A stretch of 33,432 nt of DNA from a virus. The translations under genes and the position numbers were made by a program. The notes under the pieces are model-generated. The model worked only from the letters and a program-made list of their open reading frames with translations, had not been told where the DNA came from and made no database searches. The stretch is from the IMG/VR virus record IMGVR_UViG_3300037193_001365, positions 1 to 33,432 of that record; one strand, 5' to 3'. Positions 15,078 through 22,843 of the stretch are shown piece after piece (positions within the stretch are counted from its first letter, which is position 1; every line of letters starts with the position of its first letter).

Positions 15078-16502
15078 TTACTCGCCCCAGTTGACCGAGT
15101 TGATCCAAGACACCGAGGTGCTGCGAGCCTTCGTCCAGTTGATGAAGCGCTCCGCCTTGATGCCCACCAAATTCTGCTGCCACAGGCTGACAAGCACAGT
15201 GGAGGCAGTGGCGGGATTGTCTGGTGCATCGTTCAGCTGCAAGGACGCTTCGCGGCTCACGTCGATCGCGACTTGGCCATCGTCGGCCAGCAGGATCTCG
15301 GGTGCATTCGCCAGGATCACGACTTTGCCATTGGCCGAGGTGTTCAGAAGGCCATTTGACTGCGAAGTCACGACCGGCAATCCGAAGAACGTACCGCCAC
15401 TTGCATCGATGTCCGGGAACGAGCGCTGACCGAGTGAATTGACCATGGTCGACAGACGCATTGCCACGACGGTCGGCATGATCCACACGCCACCGACAAC
15501 ACCTTTGTTGTTCGTGATCCACTCACCGAAAGCGCTGTTCACATCACTGCGAACGTTCGCCTCTGTCGTGCCTCCGTTCGCCACGACCGGCGTCACACCA
15601 TTCGTGATCGATGCAGGCTTGACGTTGGCGGATCCTGCGTTGTCCGGATCCACAAAGTCGGCATCCATGACTTCGACAACCGCCTTCGCCAAGTCGTCAC
15701 GGATGATCGTTTCTGCGGATGGGCTGGAGAAGCGCGCAAGTTCTTCGGTGATGGCGGTGATGACTGCCAGCTTGGTGTGTCCCAGAGTGACCGCATCGAA
15801 GGCTTGGCGACCGAGAGGTTTCGGCGCACCTTCACCGACCCACTGAGCAGTCGCACCCGATGTCTGGCGAGCCATGCGGATATCGAACGGAACGCGACGC
15901 AGGCCAGGAATGCGTCCGATGATCGTCTGCGGACGCAGGAAGTCGATGAAGTCGTTCACCATGTTGGTGTAGTAGACCAATGGTGAAGCGAAATCGCTGT
16001 CCGTCGTCGTGCCGATATCGACCGCCGCTTTCACGATCTGTTCTGCACTCATACGCCCGCGCAGTTCGAGCGACTTGTGCAGCATCGCATCGTCCTTGAA
16101 TTTTCCCTTGGCGAAGGTCAGCGAGTCGCTGATGCTGCCCTTTCCTGCTACCAAGCATCCGACATAGCGTGCGTAGTCCACACCCTTCTCGCGTTTCTTA
16201 TCGAGCACGATCACGTGTGGCGTCTTGTCATCGCCACGCTGACGACCGGCTGCACGTTCTTCTGTGCCGTCGACCGTCACACGTGTGGCTTTGCTGACCT
16301 GCAGTTTTTCCATCTTACGCAGGCGCACGAGATCCTTGTCGATCTGTTCGATTTCATCTGAGAGCGTGTCGAATTCTTCGCCTTCGTTCTCATCGAATCC
16401 GCGCCCTTCATCCATGCCCTTTTGCGTGATGGCCTGCAGCTGCGCAGCCTTTGCAGCGCGGGTGTTCTCCAGATCCTTGATCTGGTCTTGAAGTGTCTTC
16501 AC
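15078..16502 (-). CDS. Major capsid protein (HK97 fold)
   Basis: A 474-aa protein starting with GTG (GTGA overlap with the protease stop) behind a GAGGAAA site. The first about 120 residues form a charged helical delta domain (KDLENTRAAKAAQLQAITQ, FDTLSDEIEQIDKDLVRLRK), which scaffolds assembly and is then removed by the neighbouring protease. After that come the usual HK97-family segments: FIDFLRPQTIIGRIPG, VPFDIRMARQTSGATAQWVGEG, DAVTLGHTKLAVITAITEELA and a C-terminal MPTVVAMRLSTMVNS...GLPVVTS. The full chain is longer than HK97 gp5 (385 aa). Confidence 0.95.
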   Translation of the reverse strand: MKTLQDQIKDLENTRAAKAAQLQAITQKGMDEGRGFDENEGEEFDTLSDEIEQIDKDLVRLRKMEKLQVSKATRVTVDGTEERAAGRQRGDDKTPHVIVLDKKREKGVDYARYVGCLVAGKGSISDSLTFAKGKFKDDAMLHKSLELRGRMSAEQIVKAAVDIGTTTDSDFASPLVYYTNMVNDFIDFLRPQTIIGRIPGLRRVPFDIRMARQTSGATAQWVGEGAPKPLGRQAFDAVTLGHTKLAVITAITEELARFSSPSAETIIRDDLAKAVVEVMDADFVDPDNAGSANVKPASITNGVTPVVANGGTTEANVRSDVNSAFGEWITNNKGVVGGVWIMPTVVAMRLSTMVNSLGQRSFPDIDASGGTFFGLPVVTSQSNGLLNTSANGKVVILANAPEILLADDGQVAIDVSREASLQLNDAPDNPATASTVLVSLWQQNLVGIKAERFINWTKARSTSVSWINSVNWGE

Positions 16503-17101
16503 TTGTATTTCCTCGGGATGAGTTGAACTGGACCGCGTTTTCTCGCGGTCGGTTTGGTGTCCCGAGACGCCGGGGAAGAGTTGATCAAAGTCACGCCGCT
16601 TCGCTGCTTGAGGCCTGACGCGGCCAGCGCTTTACGGTCGATGGACTTGATCGCGGTGATCGATGCTTCTTGATTCGCCGGGATGGTCACTGCACTCAGC
16701 TCAAGCCAGTTCCACTTCAGAAAGTGGATCCCGTACGTTTCTTCGATGTAGCTGTGTTCTTTAGATGTGAAGCCGATGGAGAGGCCTCGCACGAGACCGA
16801 GCTTGATGCTTTGCCATGCTTCATCGAGACGGTCTTTCAGGGTGCCTGGCTCATCTGACTTCACGAGCTTCACGACGACTTCGATGCCGTCATTGCGAAC
16901 TTTCGCTTTCGTCACATGCCCGATCGGCTGCGACGCGTCGTGCTGCCACAAGAACGGCAATGGCAGGGTGTATTCGGCACCTTTCGGTTCGACAACATCT
17001 CCGTACCGATCAGCCGTTGGAGTGCTGGCGATACCAGTGAGCTCACGCGCGTCGTCGTCAATGCCTTTGATCTCAAGCACGCTATAAGCACGCTTCAGCA
17101 T
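16499..17101 (-). CDS. Prohead protease (S78/U35 family, HK97 gp4-like)
   Basis: A 200-aa protein from ATG 17101, chosen because TGGAG lies seven bases upstream and the sequence LKRAYSVLEIKGID is the normal family start; ten more residues are open upstream. Diagnostic blocks are ELTGIASTPTADRYGDVVEPKGA, LPFLWQHDASQPIGHV (catalytic His in QHD), LVRGLSIGFTS (catalytic Ser region) and WLELSAVTIPANQEASI. It cleaves capsid delta domains inside the prohead. The start lies 16 bases after the U-run of a terminator hairpin. The C-terminal 45 residues are basic and probably disordered. Confidence 0.93.
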   Translation of the reverse strand: MLKRAYSVLEIKGIDDDARELTGIASTPTADRYGDVVEPKGAEYTLPLPFLWQHDASQPIGHVTKAKVRNDGIEVVVKLVKSDEPGTLKDRLDEAWQSIKLGLVRGLSIGFTSKEHSYIEETYGIHFLKWNWLELSAVTIPANQEASITAIKSIDRKALAASGLKQRSGVTLINSSPASRDTKPTARKRGPVQLIPRKYK

Positions 17102-17117
17102 TACGGTCTCCAGAAAT

Positions 17118-17141
17118 GAAAAACCCCGCACAAGGCGGGGT
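17118..17141 (-). terminator. Intrinsic terminator between TerL and protease
   Basis: On the minus strand ACCCCGC pairs with GCGGGGT around a 5-base loop, followed by TTTTTC. It lies in the 63-base gap between the terminase large-subunit stop and the protease start. Confidence 0.88.
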
Positions 17142-17164
17142 CTGTTTACGATTCGAATCGGCGC

Positions 17165-18877
17165 TCAGCCGACGAAGAACATCTGATACTTTTTCTTCCG
17201 AGGTTTCGGATTCATCGACATCAGCGCGACTGCGTTGAATGTCGCCATGAGTGGATCGATCTTCGCCGAGCCAGAGATCTGCTTTGTGATGATGATGGCG
17301 TTGCCGCGAGGTTCGACCTTCGCATTGCTCACTGACCAGGCCATCATGGGTCGCGCACCGTGCACCATCTCTTTGCCGGCCAGCTTTCGTTCCGTCGTCT
17401 TGATCGTTCCGACCAACTTCCAGCCCTGCGGAATTCCGATGATTCGTTTCTCATCGATCTTCTTCAGTGCCAGTGCATCAAGCACATCACCGATGCCCGC
17501 AGGATCCACGCCGATGTTGTCTAGGAGATCGGCCTTCTCGATTCGATCCACGATGTCGGCGAGCTCGTCTACATCATCGCCAATGTGATCGACGATCGTC
17601 AGATCGCCTTCCTTCTTGAACTGCAAGAATCGATCTGCTTCCGCTTTGCGGCGCTGAAGCACGATCTCGTGTGCCCAAGCGTGGGCCCAGTGAAGCCAGC
17701 GTCCGGTTCCTTCCTCGCGCCCGATTGCTGCGGCGCCTAGCAAGTCATCGAGGCCACCGCCGTCGATGCCGAAGGTCACGACATCACAGCGCTTGAGCAT
17801 TTCCTCCAGCGTGACTGTCGCGTCACCGCACTGCTGCCAGTAATCAGCGCCGACCCATCGATCATGTCGAAGCGCAATGCCGATCTCGACGTTGAGGTGC
17901 TGTGATGCCCATGCGCGCAGTTCGCCCTCGCCTTTGGACTCGGCATCCTCCATGTCCTCTATGAGTCGAGGGATTGAGATCGATCTTCCAGCGTTCGGCG
18001 TGACCAGCCGCCAGTTCTCTGGGTTACGCCATGGCTTGTCCGGCGCGAGTTGCATCTCATCTGGAAACTCGTAGAGCACGGGCAGCATCGCGCCTTGGCG
18101 CTTGCCATCGCGAATCTCACGGGCCTTCGTGAGCTCTTCCTTGAACACCCCTGAGGGCGGTTCTTCGCTCTGCGTCGTGATGAATGCCAGGAAGCCTTCT
18201 GGGAATGGGTGCATACCGCCGCGCAACTGGCGAAGTGCACTCGATGCCTTGCTCATCTTCGAGATCACGTGGAGCTCATCGATGAGCGAGTAGACCGGCT
18301 TCTGCCCAGTCATCACCGACGGATCGAACGTCATGATCTCGAGTTCAGCCTTCGTTTCGCGATGCACGATCGTTTTGATGTGATCGCGCACGTGAAGCTT
18401 TCGCTCGAGCACCGGATCCAATGCGATCGCTCCGCGTGCTGCATCAAAGGCGAGCTGCGCTACGTCTTGCACCGGCGCCGTCATGATCAATGACGCGTGC
18501 GGCCGCTCATTCAGCAACAACGCGGTCAGCATTAACAGCGCGCCATTCGTGGTCTTCGAATTCTTCTTCGGTACCAGCAGGAACAGTTCGCGAATCATCC
18601 GCTGCCGCGTGCGTTCGTCTAGCGCACCGAACAGCGCTCGCACGATGTCGCGGAACCAGTCGCCACCAGCCTCCGCCATCGTCGGCGTACCAGGCACGTC
18701 CGCGAGCCGCAGTTTGTTGAAGACTGCGACCGCCTGATTGCCGCGCTCAAGATTTAGCGGCAGATCCGGTACCAGCGATCGACCATCTTTCAGTCGCTCC
18801 CGCCAATCAGGGCAGGAGAGATTCCAGCGATCTACTGGAGGCTCGACGATGACGGTCTCGGCAGAATGTCTTCCCAC
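17165..18877 (-). CDS. Terminase large subunit (HK97-type)
   Basis: A 570-aa protein with a GTG start behind GAAGGGC, overlapping the TerS end by 46 bases. The packaging ATPase shows LFLLVPKKNSKTT (about 98-110) as a variant Walker A and VYSLIDELH (about 195-203, Asp200-Glu201) as Walker B, plus AFITTQSEEP as the likely coupling motif. The C-terminal nuclease shows VTFGIDGGGLDDLLG (Asp372) and later VDPAGIGDVLDAL and IDPLMATFNAVALM. The protein pumps DNA into the prohead through the portal and cuts concatemers. Confidence 0.93.
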   Translation of the reverse strand: MGRHSAETVIVEPPVDRWNLSCPDWRERLKDGRSLVPDLPLNLERGNQAVAVFNKLRLADVPGTPTMAEAGGDWFRDIVRALFGALDERTRQRMIRELFLLVPKKNSKTTNGALLMLTALLLNERPHASLIMTAPVQDVAQLAFDAARGAIALDPVLERKLHVRDHIKTIVHRETKAELEIMTFDPSVMTGQKPVYSLIDELHVISKMSKASSALRQLRGGMHPFPEGFLAFITTQSEEPPSGVFKEELTKAREIRDGKRQGAMLPVLYEFPDEMQLAPDKPWRNPENWRLVTPNAGRSISIPRLIEDMEDAESKGEGELRAWASQHLNVEIGIALRHDRWVGADYWQQCGDATVTLEEMLKRCDVVTFGIDGGGLDDLLGAAAIGREEGTGRWLHWAHAWAHEIVLQRRKAEADRFLQFKKEGDLTIVDHIGDDVDELADIVDRIEKADLLDNIGVDPAGIGDVLDALALKKIDEKRIIGIPQGWKLVGTIKTTERKLAGKEMVHGARPMMAWSVSNAKVEPRGNAIIITKQISGSAKIDPLMATFNAVALMSMNPKPRKKKYQMFFVG

Positions 18878-19242
18878 TCAGTGCCCTTCTGCGCGGTGAT
18901 CGCGTCTGCCTGTTGCTGCGCTTTCTTCCCTTCTTTGCCCTTGGCTTTCTCAGTCTCCGCCGGTGGCGCGGCCGCGCGCGGCGTCATGGCGTTGTAGGCC
19001 TTGATCGCTGCGACATTGCCCTTGCGTGCAGCTTTGTGAAGCGCGTCCAGCGTTTCGAGCTTGCGTTGGTACGCACCGACCGAGAGTTCATGCTCGAAAT
19101 GCTTCTCGAGCGTGTTGCGGCTGATTCCGAGGCCGAGTGCGATCTCTTCGTGAGACATCCCCGCACCCGCAGCGACTGACACCTTGCGTCGCATCGCTGC
19201 CGTCGGTTTGAAACTGGGCCTGCCGCCCTTGTTCTCAGTCAT
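18832..19242 (-). CDS. Terminase small subunit
   Basis: A 136-aa protein from ATG 19242, which overlaps the HNH stop (ATGA); the longer frame upstream is antisense-like noise. Residues AAGAGMSHEEIALGLGISRNTLEKHFEHEL (about 27-56) are a clear helix-turn-helix, followed by a helical middle (LETLDALHKAARKGNVAAIKAYN) and a Lys/Ala/Gln-rich, disordered C-terminus. Small terminase subunits recognise the packaging site and load TerL. It lies directly upstream of TerL. Confidence 0.85.
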   Translation of the reverse strand: MTENKGGRPSFKPTAAMRRKVSVAAGAGMSHEEIALGLGISRNTLEKHFEHELSVGAYQRKLETLDALHKAARKGNVAAIKAYNAMTPRAAAPPAETEKAKGKEGKKAQQQADAITAQKGTEWEDILPRPSSSSLQ

Positions 19243-19619
19243 GCAATCGAGAGGGTTAGAGGTTTCGAGGGAACGATCTTCGGGAATTCTGTGCCGTTTC
19301 GTTCGGCGAGTGTCTTGATGCTGTGGTGAGACACACATAGCGTTACGAGATTCTCGTCGGCAGTGGGATGACCACCGTCGGCGAGTGCGGTCCAATGGTC
19401 CACGTGTTGACCTTGCGTGATGACGTTTTCGTACGCGCATGCTTGGCAGAACGGATCTCGACGCAATTTTGCGTCTCGCGTGCGTTGCCACAGACCAGAG
19501 TCATAGAACTTCTTGCGCCGCTGCGCATATTCCTCACGACGCCCTTCAGGAAATGCAGCAGCGCGAGAGAGATTGGCCACGGAGACCTGAGGCTTGAGCG
19601 ATGCAATGCGTCGGCTCAT
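19239..19619 (-). CDS. HNH endonuclease
   Basis: A 126-aa protein with the full HNH layout: CQAC (Cys58, Cys61), HVDHW (His72, Asp74, His75), then DENLVTLCVSHHSIKT (Asn90, Cys95, His98, His99). The paired cysteines should hold a zinc ion. HNH proteins next to HK97-type terminases help cut at cos sites in several phages, so this is likely part of packaging and not a free homing enzyme. It overlaps both neighbours by 4 bases. Confidence 0.92.
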   Translation of the reverse strand: MSRRIASLKPQVSVANLSRAAAFPEGRREEYAQRRKKFYDSGLWQRTRDAKLRRDPFCQACAYENVITQGQHVDHWTALADGGHPTADENLVTLCVSHHSIKTLAERNGTEFPKIVPSKPLTLSIA

Positions 19620-19882
19620 GAAATCTTGATGGGATTTCCCGACATGTCGAACGATCCAGACTCTTCGTCATCCTCCGCCGGCTCGCCCAGTGCCTCAATC
19701 AGCTGAGCGTTCTGATTGAGAACCTGCAGCACTACGGTCTTCATCGTTTCGTTTTGCTGGTGCATCGCGAGTGTCAAGTCGCTCAGTCTTGCGGCTAAGG
19801 ACAATAGCGATTCGATCACGCGCTGTTCTTGCGAAACGCTGGAGTTTTTCGCGTCGTTCTTTACATCCACAGGACATGTCAC
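19616..19882 (-). CDS. Small helical protein of unknown function
   Basis: An 88-aa protein if it starts at the GTG that overlaps the previous stop (GTGA); a GTG eight codons upstream is possible, but it has no ribosome-binding site. The body (RVIESLLSLAARLSDLTLAMHQQNETMKTVVLQVLNQNAQLIEAL) is a long amphipathic helix, probably a coiled coil. The C-terminus is acidic (EPAEDDEESGSF). No family was recognised. It sits between fibre-type and packaging genes. Confidence 0.6.
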   Translation of the reverse strand: MTCPVDVKNDAKNSSVSQEQRVIESLLSLAARLSDLTLAMHQQNETMKTVVLQVLNQNAQLIEALGEPAEDDEESGSFDMSGNPIKIS

Positions 19883-20364
19883 TCGATGCTCACGATGAGG
19901 CGACACTCAAAGAGTGCGCCGAGATTTGTTTCAACCAGTGCCGTGATGACGTAGCTCTCGCCAACGGTACCGCCCGACACCCAGATTCGAATTTCCTGCA
20001 GGCCCGGATCGTCTGTCTCTACTTGATCGGATGCCGTGATGCCGTCCGGCGCCGTCCATGTGCAATCGACGATGTGGTGCTTGAGCCCTAATGCACTGAG
20101 AGCCTGCGCTGTCCAGGTGATAGATCCGTCCTCGACTGTTTCACCGGCCGGCGTTGGCCACTCTGGTTCGATCTCGCCATTCGATTGACCACCGGACGAA
20201 ACATATTCGAGGCCTGTGCCGACCGAAGGTCTCACGACAGCTGCCGCAGCGTACGGATGATCGGCCTCCCACAGCTTCGAAAACTCAGCCGTGAGATCGA
20301 AGGCATAGTCCTGTCGTTCGCCTGCCGTTTTGCAGACCTTCAGGACCTGAAGACACTTCGGCAC
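19879..20364 (-). CDS. Virion appendage-like protein
   Basis: A 161-aa protein. EPEWPTPAGETVEDGSITWTAQALSALGL is a module common in phage fibre and appendage proteins, and the final part (ITASDQVETDDPGLQEIRIWVSGGTVGESYVITALVETN) resembles another widespread phage structural beta-domain. There is no signal peptide. The role on the particle is inferred from these modules and from similar genes beside it. Confidence 0.6.
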   Translation of the reverse strand: MPKCLQVLKVCKTAGERQDYAFDLTAEFSKLWEADHPYAAAAVVRPSVGTGLEYVSSGGQSNGEIEPEWPTPAGETVEDGSITWTAQALSALGLKHHIVDCTWTAPDGITASDQVETDDPGLQEIRIWVSGGTVGESYVITALVETNLGALFECRLIVSIE

Positions 20365-20565
20365 TTACTCGATCTCGATCAGATCGGCCTTCCGAAGATT
20401 GACCAGGATCGTCGGCGAAATCGTGCGCTGACGACCGGCGAGCGTGACGACCACCCCGTGCTCAGAGGAGGTGCCTTCGTACACCTGATCTTTGATCATC
20501 TTGAACATTCCGCCTTCTGCTTTGCTCTGACCTTGCTCGAAGGTCTCTTTGCATTTGATCTTCAT
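20365..20565 (-). CDS. Hypothetical 66-aa protein
   Basis: The protein starts MKIKCKETFEQGQ and has a beta-strand-rich body (MFKMIKDQVYEGT, EHGVVVTLAGRQRTISPTILVNL) and an acidic end. GAGGAAGTC lies upstream of the ATG. It lies 10 bases downstream of the 186-aa appendage gene and abuts the next gene. Too short for a family call. Confidence 0.6.
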   Translation of the reverse strand: MKIKCKETFEQGQSKAEGGMFKMIKDQVYEGTSSEHGVVVTLAGRQRTISPTILVNLRKADLIEIE

Positions 20566-20575
20566 GACTTCCTCG

Positions 20576-21136
20576 TTAAGAAGCTGCAGCGGTCGCGGTG
20601 AATGTCACTTGGAGGGTGTCGTTATCGTCCAGATCCTTGTTGCCTGCAGTGAATGCGCCTGCGGCATACAGAGTGCCGGTCGTACCGCCCTTGGTGTTGT
20701 TCGACGTGAGGAAGGCACCACCAATGTTGGTACCGTTCGTGCTGATGGTGAACGTCGCGGGACTGCCGCTATTGCTCACCGATTGGCTGCTCACGCCACC
20801 ATCCGTCCAAGCCTGTCTGGTTGCCTCATCGTAGGCGGTGACTTCTGTCCATCCCGCATGGGATGCCATCGTGTCGCCAGCGGCGACGGTTGGAGTCGCC
20901 GAAAGAAGGCCCAGAAACCAAGATGTGATTTGAGTGGCACCGGAAAGCGTGACGTCGAGTGCGTGATTGAGTCCCGCATTCACGACGATGTTGTCGATGA
21001 AATCTCGCCATTTCTCATTGCCGTTCTTGTCACGGCAGATGACCTCCCACCGACCCTTGATTGCCAAGCCGTCGCCTTCATGCACGCGAGCGTTGGCCGC
21101 GGCACCGATGTTGGCGCCGAAGTGGCTGTTATCCAT
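20576..21136 (-). CDS. Phage appendage structural protein (WFLGL-type)
   Basis: A 186-aa protein from ATG 21136 with a GAGGTA site; upstream extension is antisense noise. Residues WRDFIDNIVVNAGLNHALDVTLSGATQITSWFLGLLS then TVAAGDTMASHAGWTEVTAYDEATRQAW are a pattern I know from structural proteins of many proteobacterial tailed phages, ending in a Ser/Thr/Gly-rich beta domain (STNGTNIGGAFLTSN, AGNKDLDDNDTLQVTFTA). Receptor-binding or appendage role is probable. Confidence 0.75.
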   Translation of the reverse strand: MDNSHFGANIGAAANARVHEGDGLAIKGRWEVICRDKNGNEKWRDFIDNIVVNAGLNHALDVTLSGATQITSWFLGLLSATPTVAAGDTMASHAGWTEVTAYDEATRQAWTDGGVSSQSVSNSGSPATFTISTNGTNIGGAFLTSNNTKGGTTGTLYAAGAFTAGNKDLDDNDTLQVTFTATAAAS

Positions 21137-21143
21137 GACTACC

Positions 21144-22046
21144 TCAGTTGATGCGTTTTGAACGAATGCGCGAAACGACTCGCAATGAGCGAACGCGCGG
21201 TCCCACGTGGAGCGTGGCCTTTGCCGGCGGCAGAATCGTGGCTGCGCCGCCGATGCCCAGGAATGCCGCGCCGAACGACATTCCGGCATTGATTGATGAT
21301 CGTGTCTGCGCTGCTGCTGCAGTTACAGCCGACAAACTCGTGAGTCCAGAGAGCGAGCCGATCGCTGCCGCAACGATCGCGAATAATGCATTGGTGGCTA
21401 TGCCGGCTTGCACGAGAACGCTGTTGCCTGTTGCGTAAGCGAACACCGCGTCGAGCGTGACTCCGCCAGACAGCTGACCCATCGTTATCGCGATAGCGCC
21501 CACGGCATCGAGCATGCTGGCCTGTGCCGAAACAAGCGCCAACGCCTGTGCGGCACTGATGAATTGTGCAGACAGCGACGTGCCCGAGTTCAGTGCGCCA
21601 ATCAAAGCGCCGGAAAGTTCGCCGGTGAATTCCGCGCCAAGTGATCCCGCTGCCGAGAATTGCGCAGCTGATTGCGCACTGGCTGCCCACTGCTCACTAG
21701 CCTGCACGCCAGCCAATACGGCTGCGATCGCACTCGAGATGGCATTGGCAACTACGGCAGCAGAGATCTGCGCAGAGATCGAGCCAGCTGCCCCAGCGAG
21801 TCCACCATCAGCATCGCCGGCACCAAGACCGGCAGTGATCGACGCGATGGCTGCGGCTTGGGCAGACATCGTCATGCCGGCACCAATGCTGGCCGTGAGA
21901 CTCGCCGCCGATGTGGCAACGCCGAGGAAAGAAGCGCCTAGGCCAACTGCCGCGTCAAATGAACCTGAGTCGGAGCCAGCATCTTCAGCCCACGCGGTTC
22001 CTGCCCACGCGCCAGGCGCCCACGCGCCAGGTGCCCATGCGCTCAC
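21144..22046 (-). CDS. Alanine-rich structural protein with repeated AWAPG start
   Basis: A 300-aa protein beginning MSAWAPGAWAPGAWAGTAW, then almost entirely Ala, Ser, Gly, with long stretches such as SAAVVANAISSAIAAVLAG and a basic end (RVRSLRVVSRIRSKRIN). The composition suits long helices with small residues at every contact, or a fibre. Two or three hydrophobic stretches could cross a membrane, but the Ala/Ser/Gly bias makes this uncertain. The ATG shares a base with the previous stop (TGATG). Family unknown; neighbours suggest a virion role. Confidence 0.6.
   Translation of the reverse strand: MSAWAPGAWAPGAWAGTAWAEDAGSDSGSFDAAVGLGASFLGVATSAASLTASIGAGMTMSAQAAAIASITAGLGAGDADGGLAGAAGSISAQISAAVVANAISSAIAAVLAGVQASEQWAASAQSAAQFSAAGSLGAEFTGELSGALIGALNSGTSLSAQFISAAQALALVSAQASMLDAVGAIAITMGQLSGGVTLDAVFAYATGNSVLVQAGIATNALFAIVAAAIGSLSGLTSLSAVTAAAAQTRSSINAGMSFGAAFLGIGGAATILPPAKATLHVGPRVRSLRVVSRIRSKRIN
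21988..22042 (-). repeat. 15-bp tandem repeat coding for AWAPG
   Basis: Units of 15 bp (gcccacgcgccaggc and near copies on the plus strand) begin at 21988, 22003, 22018 and 22033; the second and third differ at one base. They encode the repeated N-terminus of the Ala-rich protein. Confidence 0.85.
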
Positions 22047-22840
22047 TATGGCGCTCCGCCCCAGTTGGTATCTGTGGCGCCGTTGGTCTGCACAGGATCA
22101 CCGATCACCTGAACGATGTTCGCTGGAATCGGCGAGCTCGTGCTGGCAGGTGGTGTCGGCGTGATCTTATACATGATCGTGCCAGTGGGAGTTGTAGTCC
22201 ACGGAGGATCTATGGTCGCAGTGTCGGTGCTGCTCACATAGTCTGTGATGACACGGGATTGACCCACACCTGAAGATCCGCCAGTGATCCAGATAGTGGC
22301 GCCAACAATTTCGTCATTGGCGAAGCTCGCCGCCGATCGCAGTTGCAGCGTCGTGCTCGTTGCCGCCTGTGCGGTTCCTTGATCGATGATCTGATTCCAA
22401 GGCACCGCACCTGCAGTGTCGTCGTACGCGGTCTCGAGATTGTCGGCCGCAGTGCTATCGCCGGAAATCTGAGCCACGTTCACTGGCGCATTGGCCACGT
22501 ATCCGGGTGCCGAAGCAGCAAACAACGCGTCATAAACTGCTTCCTCGAGCACGACAAAAGTTGCAAACACTGGAAGGGCACCGGACACGACCACAGACAC
22601 GAAGATCTCGCCAACAGTGGCGGTATCCGTTGCGTCGAACGTGATGCCGTAGACACCATTGGCTCGATGCGTGCCACCGCCAGAATTCTTGTTGGCGCTC
22701 GCTGCGCCATTGATCATCAGTTTGATGTCGGTGTTCGCGATCGTCAGTCCCGTCTCGGCGGTCTTGAAATCGGTGTCATCCAGGAATGGACCGATCGACC
22801 TGCTTTGCGAAGCTGTCGATTGCCGAAGATACGAGTGCAT
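22046..22840 (-). CDS. Phage fibre-like protein
   Basis: A 264-aa protein. The N-terminus (GPFLDDTDFKTAETGLTIANTDIKLMINGA then GTHRANGVYGITFDATDTATVGEIFVSVV) is typical of beta-rich N-terminal domains of phage tail or receptor-binding proteins. The middle contains SAASFANDEIVGATIWITGGSSGVGQSRVITDYV, a motif repeated in fibre genes. The end is Pro/Thr-rich. The start lies three bases after the stop of the next upstream gene. Confidence 0.7.
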   Translation of the reverse strand: MHSYLRQSTASQSRSIGPFLDDTDFKTAETGLTIANTDIKLMINGAASANKNSGGGTHRANGVYGITFDATDTATVGEIFVSVVVSGALPVFATFVVLEEAVYDALFAASAPGYVANAPVNVAQISGDSTAADNLETAYDDTAGAVPWNQIIDQGTAQAATSTTLQLRSAASFANDEIVGATIWITGGSSGVGQSRVITDYVSSTDTATIDPPWTTTPTGTIMYKITPTPPASTSSPIPANIVQVIGDPVQTNGATDTNWGGAP

Positions 22841-22843
22841 GTG

